Of a stretch of DNA of 31,984 nt, positions 7,826-14,627 are shown piece after piece (position 1 is the first letter of the stretch; each line of letters opens with the position of its first letter). The position numbers and the translations under genes are program-made. Source of the stretch: Firmicutes bacterium UBA5201 (GTDB lineage Bacteria > Bacillota > Clostridia > Peptostreptococcales > Acidaminobacteraceae). The stretch covers positions 1 to 31,984 of the forward strand of contig DHVT01000029.1 of assembly GCA_002412775.1 (NCBI GenBank). The letters run 5' to 3'. The notes under the pieces were generated by a model. It did no database searches. It had not been told where the DNA came from and worked only from the letters and a program-made list of their open reading frames with translations.

Positions 7826-9791
7826 AGTTGAACTCAAGGAGTACTCAAAATACGATTTCAATTTAGATGGCATTATAGTTGAACTGCAAACAGGTGCTGA
7901 CAGACTGTCCATCAAAGGTGATTTTCAAGCGATTTTTGGACTGGGCGAACGTTTCAGTTCAGTCAACCACAAAGGGTTCAAATATGCCAATCATGTCGAA
8001 GAACAGTTTTGCAACCAAAAGAATAAAACATATTTTCCATTGCCTTTTTTCTACACGGATAAAAAATGGGGTGTTTTTTTTGAGACGCCCTATCAGATGA
8101 ATTTTGATTTCACCGATGGGATCACAGTCACTTTTGACCAGAGCGTATTCCCGATCACGCTTTATCTTTTCGGTGGGAATCCGCTGCAAATGATCGGTGA
8201 CTTTATTGAGCTTACCGGCAAACCTCTTTGTCCACCCAAGTGGGCTTTCGGTCCTTGGATTTCAGGACACAGATGGAACAGTTCAAAATTGGTCGATGAA
8301 CAACTTGATGCTCTTATAGCGTATAAGATTCCAGTAACCGCAATGGTTCTGGAGCAATGGAGCGATGAAGCCACATTTTATGTTTTCAACCAAGCCAAGT
8401 ATACACCCAAAAATGAACCTTTTATTTATGAAGATTTCACTTTTGAATCCGATGCGCCATGGCCGGATCCCAAAGGTATGATTGATAGAATTCATAAGCA
8501 GGGGCTGAAACTGCTGTTGTGGCAATGTCCAGTCGTAAAAAAACTCGGAGCTGATGAGCCTGCAAACAGTCAACATGCCTTGGATGAGGAAGAAGCAATC
8601 AACAAACGGTACATTCCAATGATGCCAGATGAAACGCCTTATAGAATTCCCAATGGGCATTGGTTTCCTGGTTCGATGATTCCGGATTTTACAAATGCAC
8701 AGGCTCGAAGATGGTGGTTTGATAAGAGGCAGTACCTCCTTGATATTGGTGTCGATGGTTTCAAGACCGATGGGGGTGAGTTTGTTTACAGTGAGGAATG
8801 TATTTTCAGCAATGGATCAACCGGCAAAAGTATGGTGAATCAATATGCGTTTGAGTATGTCGAAGCATATAGTGCGTTTTGTGGAGAGGACCGTACATTA
8901 TTCAGTAGAGCTGGTTATATCGGTCAACAACAATGCCCGATACAATGGGCGGGAGATCAGGAGTCGACTTGTTCGGAGCTCAAAAGTGTTTTCAATGCCG
9001 GACTTTCTGTCTCATCGAGTGGACAGTTGTTTTGGGGATTTGATATTGGAGGGTTTTCAGGTGAACTTCCGACGGTTGAACTCTATAAAAGAGCAGTGCA
9101 GTTTGCCGTTTTCACTCCGATTATGCAACTGCATTCTGAGCCCGTAGGGGGACAATTTTCAGGGATGCGCCCAACGAAGAGGTTCATCAATGACAGGACG
9201 CCATGGAATATGGCAACATATTATGAAGACGAAACTTTGATGGATGAAGTCGGGTATTACTTCAACGTGCGCATGAACTTATTGCCAACGATATACTGTG
9301 AAGCATTAAAAGCGGTCAAGTCCAGAAAACCAATGATGCAACAAGGATTAGTGCGATTTCCAGATGATGAGAATTTTATCATCGTGAATGATCAATATTT
9401 TTTCGGTGATATTTTGGTGGCTCCGATTCTCGAACCAGGGAAAGGTCAGCGAAGTGTTTATTTTCCCAATGGATTGTGGTTCAATCTGTTTAGCAATGAA
9501 GCGATTGACGGCGGACAATCTCATGATCTGGATGTCAGTGAGAATGAGGTGTTGGCATTCGTACCATCTGGGAGTGCTTTGGTGCTTAATTTAAGCGTCG
9601 CGAGTAGACTCGGGGACTTCGTGGGCAACGGTACGATTTATGATCATCCTTTGACCATTCGCTGCTTTGGTAAGAAGGGGTGTTATCACTATATGGATTC
9701 AGATGGAAATGATTTCGTTGTCAAATGGGAGAATGGACAGGTGGATATTGAAGGCACTCAAATCACAGAGTTCTCATATGAGTTGATATGA
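7812..9791 (+). CDS. GH31 alpha-glucosidase
   Basis: A cytoplasmic GH31 enzyme of about 659 residues. The probable nucleophile is D320 in GFKTDGGEF and the acid/base is D382 in WAGDQES; GFDIGGFSG follows. The N-terminal galactose-mutarotase-like domain carries FGLGERFSS, and the barrel begins near PPKWAFGPWISGHRW. I choose the ATG at 7812 because AGAGGTGATC, a near-perfect anti-16S match, sits just before it; a GTG at 7803 lies inside that site. GH31 enzymes cleave non-reducing alpha-glucosides, and some are alpha-xylosidases, sulfoquinovosidases or transglucosidases. With the GH13 and GH15-like neighbours, alpha-gluco-oligosaccharide breakdown is most likely. The region after the acid/base (QLHSEPVGGQ) departs from typical members. 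Confidence 0.88.
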   Translation: MGVHKVELKEYSKYDFNLDGIIVELQTGADRLSIKGDFQAIFGLGERFSSVNHKGFKYANHVEEQFCNQKNKTYFPLPFFYTDKKWGVFFETPYQMNFDFTDGITVTFDQSVFPITLYLFGGNPLQMIGDFIELTGKPLCPPKWAFGPWISGHRWNSSKLVDEQLDALIAYKIPVTAMVLEQWSDEATFYVFNQAKYTPKNEPFIYEDFTFESDAPWPDPKGMIDRIHKQGLKLLLWQCPVVKKLGADEPANSQHALDEEEAINKRYIPMMPDETPYRIPNGHWFPGSMIPDFTNAQARRWWFDKRQYLLDIGVDGFKTDGGEFVYSEECIFSNGSTGKSMVNQYAFEYVEAYSAFCGEDRTLFSRAGYIGQQQCPIQWAGDQESTCSELKSVFNAGLSVSSSGQLFWGFDIGGFSGELPTVELYKRAVQFAVFTPIMQLHSEPVGGQFSGMRPTKRFINDRTPWNMATYYEDETLMDEVGYYFNVRMNLLPTIYCEALKAVKSRKPMMQQGLVRFPDDENFIIVNDQYFFGDILVAPILEPGKGQRSVYFPNGLWFNLFSNEAIDGGQSHDLDVSENEVLAFVPSGSALVLNLSVASRLGDFVGNGTIYDHPLTIRCFGKKGCYHYMDSDGNDFVVKWENGQVDIEGTQITEFSYELI

Positions 9792-9805
9792 GTATATGAC
9801 TATGG

Positions 9806-9850
9806 AAGCGCATGGAATCAACGGTGTTAGACCTTTGATCACATGCGCTT
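9806..9850 (+). terminator. Possible terminator of the sugar operon
   Basis: AAGCGCATG (9806-9814) pairs with CATGCGCTT (9842-9850) across a 27-base loop, followed by TCTATATGTT. The loop is long and the T tract poor, so termination strength is uncertain. The right arm overlaps the spacer of the next promoter. Confidence 0.4.
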
Positions 9851-9865
9851 TCTATATGTTATAAT
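9835..9865 (+). promoter_or_regulatory. Probable promoter of the macrodomain gene
   Basis: A perfect -10 TATAAT (9860-9865) lies 19 bp after a -35-like TTGATC (9835-9840). The spacing is longer than ideal, but the gene starts a new unit after the sugar operon. Confidence 0.5.
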
Positions 9866-9898
9866 AAAATCAGAATACAATAATAAGGAGATGACAAG

Positions 9899-10861
9899 AT
9901 GCCATTTGAAATCATAAGAGCGGACATCACTCAATTGAAAGCGGACGCGATAGTAAATGCCGCCAACCATTCATTATTGGGTGGCGGAGGCGTCGATGGT
10001 GCAATACATAGAGCAGCAGGCCCCGGATTGCTCGAAGCGTGCAAAGCGCTCGGAGGATGCAAAACCGGCCAATCCAAAATGACGAGGGGCTACAATCTTC
10101 CGGCGGAATACGTGATTCACACGGTTGGACCGATTTGGGAAGGTGGCACTAAAGGAGAAGAGAAACTTTTAAGGGCTTGTTACCGAAGTGCCCTTGAATT
10201 GACGGTGGATCACAACCTCGAAAGTATAGCATTCCCGCTGATATCCTCGGGCGTTTTCGGATATCCCAAAGATCAAGCAATCCAAGTGGCGATATCTGTC
10301 ATCAGTGAATTCCTGATGGATCATGATTTGATGATCTACCTTGTTGTATATGATCAAAAAGCCTTTGTGCTTTCCGAAAAATTATTTGCTTCTGTGAAAG
10401 CATTTATAAACGACAATTATGTGGAAGAGCATCACATTGCAAATGAATATCGGGATTATGAAATGGAAGTCTGTTATTCTTCAAAGTCAATGCGCAGCTT
10501 GGACGATGTTCTTGAGGAACTTCAGGAGACTTTTTCAGAACATCTGATCAGAATGATCGATTTGAAGGGTAAAACCGATGTGGAAACCTATAAGCGTGCC
10601 AATGTGGACCGAAAACTATTTTCGAAAATTAGAAGTGACAAATACTACAGGCCCAGCAAATCGACGGTCATCGCATTTTCAATAGCACTGGAACTCAATC
10701 TCGATGAGACCAAGGATTTGCTTGAGAAGGCGGGGTTCGCACTCTCCAGGAGCAGCAAATCCGACCTTATTGTCGAATATTTCATCAGTGAAGAAAACTA
10801 CAATATCCATGAAATCAATGAAGCTTTATTCGCGTTCGACCAAGCATTACTTGGCGTATAA
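9899..10861 (+). CDS. Macrodomain protein (MacroD/YmdB-like) with a helical C-terminal domain
   Basis: Residues 1 to about 170 form a MacroD-type macrodomain: VNAANHSLLGGGGVDGAIHRAAG (N20, N23, D33), a TRGYNLPAEYVIHTVGP segment and the phosphate loop ISSGVFGYP (115-123). This class binds ADP-ribose and often removes ADP-ribose from proteins or deacetylates O-acetyl-ADP-ribose; the key Asn and Asp are present. The remaining 150 residues are a second domain with a probable helix-turn-helix-like core (DRKLFSKIRSD through LNLDETKDLLEKAGFAL). AAGGAG lies 8 bases before the ATG. The VWA-domain gene follows closely and may be functionally linked. The role of the C-terminal domain is unknown to me. 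Confidence 0.85.
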   Translation: MPFEIIRADITQLKADAIVNAANHSLLGGGGVDGAIHRAAGPGLLEACKALGGCKTGQSKMTRGYNLPAEYVIHTVGPIWEGGTKGEEKLLRACYRSALELTVDHNLESIAFPLISSGVFGYPKDQAIQVAISVISEFLMDHDLMIYLVVYDQKAFVLSEKLFASVKAFINDNYVEEHHIANEYRDYEMEVCYSSKSMRSLDDVLEELQETFSEHLIRMIDLKGKTDVETYKRANVDRKLFSKIRSDKYYRPSKSTVIAFSIALELNLDETKDLLEKAGFALSRSSKSDLIVEYFISEENYNIHEINEALFAFDQALLGV

Positions 10862-10950
10862 GCCGAATTTGCAATGTCGCCTGTCAAGCGACCCATCCAA
10901 AGGTTCATAATGTTATGCTTTACTTAGATAATTTGAAGGAGGATAACATC

Positions 10951-11598
10951 ATGAAAAAGAATTTGGCGGAACTCATATTTGTATTGGATAGAAGCGGGTC
11001 GATGAGTGGACTGGAAAGTGATACGATCGGTGGTTACAATGCCATGCTGAAAAAACAAATGGATGCGGAGGGTGAGGCATTCATCACTACAGTCTTGTTC
11101 GACGACCAATATGAGCTCTTGCATGATCGCATCAATCTTAAAGGTGTCCGACCAATCACTGAGAAGGAATATTTCGTCAGAGGAACAACCGCTCTGCTCG
11201 ATGCCGTCGGCAAATCCATTCAGAAGATCATCAACGTTCAAAGGAATACCGCTGAGGATGAAAAAGCGGAAAAGGTATTGTTCATCATCACAACAGACGG
11301 TCAAGAAAATGCGAGTCGTGAATACTCATACGACCAAATTCGGTCAATGATTGAAAAGCAAAAGACGACGTACGGTTGGGAATTCATTTTTCTTGGGGCC
11401 AATATCGATGCGGTATCCGAAGCCAAGAAATTCGGGATCGACAGCAGCAGGGCGGCCCAGTTCCACAATGACAAAGAAGGCATTGAGCTCAACTACAAAA
11501 CCGTTAGCGAAGCCATCTGCGAAATGCGCTCTAGCAAGTCGATTTCAAAGGATTGGAAAAACAGTATCGATGAAGATTTTAAAAGACGAAAGCAATGA
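10951..11598 (+). CDS. VWA-domain protein
   Basis: A cytoplasmic protein of about 215 residues made almost entirely of one von Willebrand factor A domain. The metal-ion-dependent adhesion site is intact: DRSGSMSG (D13, S15, S17), a Thr in RGTTALLDAVG and the Asp in TTDGQENAS. I place the start at the ATG at 10951, with AAGGAGG 8 bases upstream, rather than at the earlier ATG at 10915. VWA proteins usually mediate metal-dependent protein contacts. No AAA+ (MoxR-type) partner is present; the adjacent macrodomain gene is the only candidate partner here. The specific function is unknown. Confidence 0.85.
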   Translation: MKKNLAELIFVLDRSGSMSGLESDTIGGYNAMLKKQMDAEGEAFITTVLFDDQYELLHDRINLKGVRPITEKEYFVRGTTALLDAVGKSIQKIINVQRNTAEDEKAEKVLFIITTDGQENASREYSYDQIRSMIEKQKTTYGWEFIFLGANIDAVSEAKKFGIDSSRAAQFHNDKEGIELNYKTVSEAICEMRSSKSISKDWKNSIDEDFKRRKQ

Positions 11599-11610
11599 CT
11601 CCGATCTGAC

Positions 11611-11657
11611 AAAACAACCACCGTTTGCGTACCTGGTACGCAAACGGTGGTTGTTTT
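11611..11657 (+). terminator. Long perfect hairpin, copy 1 of a three-copy terminator family
   Basis: Two perfect 23-base arms (11611-11633 and 11635-11657) are centred on T11634, with core GTTTGCGTACCTGGTACGC. It starts 12 bases after the VWA stop and the right arm ends in TTGTTTT. The same core occurs at 13648-13688 and 25673-25711. Confidence 0.85.
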
Positions 11658-11660
11658 CAT

Positions 11661-11895
11661 TGAAAAAAACGTGTGTAATCTAAACTTAATCCCAGTGATT
11701 TCAAAGATTTTGGGCGTTTTTTCACTTTTGACAAGTACGCTTTAGGAACAGTTATAATACTATAATTTTTTTTCGGTTACAAAATTCAAAACTTAATAAA
11801 CGATCAATGAATTGCATGCGTGTATACAAAACGATTTTAAAAGCACATACTGAGTTAAGGCACAGAAACGTGATAATAATCGGAGGGTAAAGAAA
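11661..11895 (+). promoter_or_regulatory. Promoter and 5' leader of the YggT gene
   Basis: TTGACA (11728-11733) and TATAAT (11753-11758) are separated by 19 bp. Both hexamers are perfect although the spacing is long; a second TATAAT follows at 11761-11766. About 130 bases of AT-rich leader run to the start codon, and I recognise no riboswitch or leader peptide in it. The 297-bp gap between genes otherwise holds only the terminator at 11611-11657. Confidence 0.65.
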
Positions 11896-12234
11896 ATGGA
11901 AAGAAAACCTGTACCAACACAACGCAACATAAAAGCAAGAAAGATTACTTATTATATTTTAGGAACTTTAGAGACACTATTTGCATTCAGACTTATTTTT
12001 AAAGTTCTGGGAGCAAATCCTGAAAGCACATTTGTAAATGTGATCTATTCACTGACAAATATATTTTTGGCACCGTTTGAAGGCATATTCAGAATGGCTG
12101 TGACAGATGGTATTGAAACACAATCCGTCTTGGAACCACAATTGTTGATCGCTATGATTTCTTATGCAGTTCTTGCATGGGGCATTGTCAAGTTGATCGA
12201 ACTGAACGGTAAACAAAAAGATATCGTCGAGTAA
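11896..12234 (+). CDS. YggT-family small membrane protein
   Basis: 112 residues with two hydrophobic segments (about 25-60 and 86-103). The first is followed by NPESTFVNVIYSLTNIFLAPFEGIF, typical of the YggT family (small integral membrane proteins, often near cell-division genes). CGGAGGG lies 8 bases upstream of the ATG. It is only 18 bases from the next gene, so the two are probably co-transcribed. The family has no firmly established biochemical role, and the setting next to an SLH surface protein gives no more. Confidence 0.8.
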   Translation: MERKPVPTQRNIKARKITYYILGTLETLFAFRLIFKVLGANPESTFVNVIYSLTNIFLAPFEGIFRMAVTDGIETQSVLEPQLLIAMISYAVLAWGIVKLIELNGKQKDIVE

Positions 12235-12252
12235 AATGAAAAGGGGTAACAT

Positions 12253-13629
12253 ATGATAACATTCATTAAAAAGGCACTAACCATCAGTTTATGTTTTTTA
12301 GTTGTATTCATGACAGCGGCACCGATTTTTGCGGTGGAAAACACAACTGATTATTCAACACACTGGGCTAAAGAGTACATCCAAACAGCACTTGATACTG
12401 GGATGGCAACAGGATATCCTGATGGCACATTCAAACCAGATCAAGCAATTACTAGAGCTGAGTTTGTCACTATGGTAAACAACAAATTCAAATTCATCGA
12501 TACTGCTGAATCAACATTCAGTGATGTTGCTGCTGATGCTTGGTATGCGGCATTTATCGATGCTGCTATAGCTGAAGGCTATATCGCTGGTTATACAGAT
12601 GAAACTGTAAAGCCTGATGCCAGTATTACAAGACAAGAAGCGGCGGTTATTTTCAACATATTGAATGAACTTACTGCCATATCAGACACTCCTGACTTCA
12701 CAGATGCCGCATTGATAGCGGAGTGGGGCAAAGATGCAATTATTGCAGTTTCTGAAAAAAATATCATGATCGGTTATCCAGATGGAAGTTTCAGACCGGA
12801 CAATCAGATTACAAGAGCAGAAGCGATTTTAGCAATCACGAACAGTTTCAATTTTTCTGAAATGATTGTGGATGAGACACAAACTCCAGTTACTGAGAAT
12901 CCAGCTGTTGTCATTCCAGTCGTACCTGTTGTTCCTGAAGTACCTGCTGAGCAAGTATCTCCAGTAACAGCTCCAGTTGAACTTGGATTGGCAGGCAATT
13001 TTGTAATCCTTTCAAAAACAGGTATTTCAACAATCCCTAATTCATCTATCACAGGCGATATTGGTGTCAGCCCGATAGATGCGACAGCGATCACAGGCTT
13101 TTCGTTGACAGCAGATGCAACAAATGTGTTTTCAACATCTGATCAAGTCACCGGTAAAGTTTATGCAGCTACATTTTCCGCACCAACTCCAAGCAATTTG
13201 ACGACTGCTATCAGCAACATGGAAACAGCTTATACTGATGCTGCCGGAAGAGCTGCCGATTACACCGAATTGCATGCTGGAGACATCAGTGGTAAAACAC
13301 TTGCTCCAGGCGTATACAAATGGGGTACAGGAGTCGTTATGAACACTGACGTTACACTTGAAGGCGATGCAGACGATGTTTGGATCTTCCAAATAGGCGA
13401 AGGCATTACTCAAGCAAACGGCGTCAAAATCATCCTAAAAGGTGGAGCACAGGCCAAGAACATCATTTGGCAAGCGGCTCAAACCGTTTCAATCGGAACA
13501 GGTTCACACTTTGAAGGTATTGTATTGACTCAAACCAATATCACACTCGGAACAGGAGCTTCAATCAATGGAAGACTGCTTGCACAAACTGCAGTCACAT
13601 TGGATCAAAGCATCGTTGTTGGTCCTTGA
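12253..13629 (+). CDS. Surface protein: three SLH domains plus a DUF3494 ice-binding-like domain
   Basis: The 458 residues begin with a signal peptide cleaved near PIFA-VEN (about 27). Three SLH motifs follow at about 35-80, 90-140 and 150-200, each with the GYxDxTxxPDxxITRxE pattern; these bind secondary cell-wall polymer. A Pro/Val-rich linker (about 215-240) leads to a DUF3494 domain (about 243-458), recognisable from LAGNFVILSKTGIS, ITGDIGVSPI, APGVYKWGTGV and the late FEGIVLTQTNITLGTGASINGRLLAQ repeats. This beta-solenoid fold is that of bacterial ice-binding proteins. Many DUF3494 proteins in non-polar bacteria have no shown ice activity, so a general adhesin role is equally possible. 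AAAGGGG precedes the ATG. Confidence 0.9.
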   Translation: MITFIKKALTISLCFLVVFMTAAPIFAVENTTDYSTHWAKEYIQTALDTGMATGYPDGTFKPDQAITRAEFVTMVNNKFKFIDTAESTFSDVAADAWYAAFIDAAIAEGYIAGYTDETVKPDASITRQEAAVIFNILNELTAISDTPDFTDAALIAEWGKDAIIAVSEKNIMIGYPDGSFRPDNQITRAEAILAITNSFNFSEMIVDETQTPVTENPAVVIPVVPVVPEVPAEQVSPVTAPVELGLAGNFVILSKTGISTIPNSSITGDIGVSPIDATAITGFSLTADATNVFSTSDQVTGKVYAATFSAPTPSNLTTAISNMETAYTDAAGRAADYTELHAGDISGKTLAPGVYKWGTGVVMNTDVTLEGDADDVWIFQIGEGITQANGVKIILKGGAQAKNIIWQAAQTVSIGTGSHFEGIVLTQTNITLGTGASINGRLLAQTAVTLDQSIVVGP

Positions 13630-13647
13630 AGATAAAAATATGATTTT

Positions 13648-13688
13648 AAAACCGCTGTTTGTGTACCTGGTACGCAAACGGCGGTTTT
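13648..13688 (+). terminator. Hairpin terminator, copy 2 of the three-copy family
   Basis: Arms 13648-13667 and 13669-13688 pair around T13668. The two departures from the other copies (C to T at 13656 and 13663) both give G-U pairs in RNA, so the stem is kept. The right arm runs into a TTTTTT tract, as expected for termination after the SLH gene. Confidence 0.85.
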
Positions 13689-13704
13689 TTTATGTGGATT
13701 CATC

Positions 13705-13713
13705 TGATATAAT
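13705..13713 (+). promoter_or_regulatory. Extended -10 promoter of the isomerase gene
   Basis: TGATATAAT is a perfect extended -10 (TGnTATAAT) 29 bases before the start codon, after a terminator. No good -35 is visible, which an extended -10 can tolerate. Confidence 0.6.
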
Positions 13714-13741
13714 GAGGATAAATAAAAAAAGTGAGGTTGAC

Positions 13742-14383
13742 ATGAGACGAAGCAGTAAACTTTTTATGATAATGGTATTGTTGATCAGTTTGTTGATCTT
13801 GGGTGGCTGCGAAGCAAAAACACCAGAAATTGTGGTTGAGTTCGATCCCACTGTAGTGGATCCGTCGGTTTATCCGGTTGCAACGATTGAACTCGAGACC
13901 GGAGAATTGATAAAAATAAGCCTCTTCCCTGAAATTGCGCCAAACACGGTCAACAATTTCATTGAACTCAGCCAGGAAGGTTTTTATGATGGACTGGGAT
14001 TTCATCGTGTGATCAAAGATTTTATGATCCAAGGTGGTGACCCACTAGGCACTGGAATGGGTGGTCCGGGATACACGATCAAGGGTGAGTTTACGGCAAA
14101 TGGATTTTCAAATGGTCTGAAACATACAAGAGGTGTTCTTTCTATGGCCAGATCACGTGAAATGGACACAGCCGGATCGCAGTTTTTCATTGTGCAAAAG
14201 GATTACAAATCACTAGATGAACAATATGCCAGTTTTGGATATGTCTTTGAAGGCATGGAAGTGGTTGACCGGATTGCAGGAGTGGAGAAAGACAAAAACG
14301 ACAAACCACTTGAAGCAATCATCATGAAGACCATTTCAATCGACTTGAATGGTTATGAACCAGATGAAGTCGTAAAAAATTAA
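13742..14383 (+). CDS. Cyclophilin-type peptidyl-prolyl isomerase, lipoprotein
   Basis: 213 residues from the ATG at 13742, which has GTGAGGT just upstream; a longer frame would run back through the terminator. The signal ends in lipobox LGGC with Cys23, so it is anchored on the outer face of the membrane. The cyclophilin domain (about 45-205) shows FHRVIKDFMIQGGD (catalytic-type R89, F94, Q97) and AGSQFFI (Q147, F149). It should speed proline isomerisation in exported proteins. It is transcribed alone, between two terminators. Confidence 0.93.
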   Translation: MRRSSKLFMIMVLLISLLILGGCEAKTPEIVVEFDPTVVDPSVYPVATIELETGELIKISLFPEIAPNTVNNFIELSQEGFYDGLGFHRVIKDFMIQGGDPLGTGMGGPGYTIKGEFTANGFSNGLKHTRGVLSMARSREMDTAGSQFFIVQKDYKSLDEQYASFGYVFEGMEVVDRIAGVEKDKNDKPLEAIIMKTISIDLNGYEPDEVVKN

Positions 14384-14398
14384 TGGATTACAGATGAT

Positions 14399-14452
14399 AT
14401 GGACTGTGAACTTGAATGCGATACGCATGATGGCAACAGTCCATTTTTTTTT
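14399..14452 (+). terminator. Rho-independent terminator of the isomerase gene
   Basis: ATGGACTGT (14399-14407) pairs with ACAGTCCAT (14436-14444), with a nested ATGCG-ATA-CGCAT hairpin inside, followed by a run of eight or more T. Confidence 0.85.
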
Positions 14453-14535
14453 GAGTAATCTCATGACTTTTGGGTAAAGTAAGCTTGTCTAACTTTAAAA
14501 TATTCAATTAACTTGCCAAATCTGGAGTCACTTCA

Positions 14536-14620
14536 GAGGAGGTGATGTCGACTCAAGAAAATGTGTGTTTTTGGTTTATCGTGGAAGAGGAGGTATATCT
14601 ATTGCACTGAACTGAGGAGG
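14536..14620 (+). other. Leader of the M6 protease gene with three Shine-Dalgarno-like motifs and a possible 21-residue ORF
   Basis: GAGGAGG occurs three times before the protease start: 14536-14542, 14587-14593 and 14614-14620. Only the last is correctly placed, 7 bases from the ATG at 14628. A short frame ATG 14545 to TGA 14610 would encode 21 residues ending in EEEVYLLH, but its ribosome site is only 2 bases from its ATG, so translation is doubtful. No clear promoter was found. Confidence 0.3.
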
Positions 14621-14627
14621 CGTAGCA

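Noticed and set aside
13568..13741. Extended N-terminus of the cyclophilin gene
   Set aside because: It overlaps the SLH gene and the terminator. The lipoprotein signal begins at 13742 with its own ribosome site.
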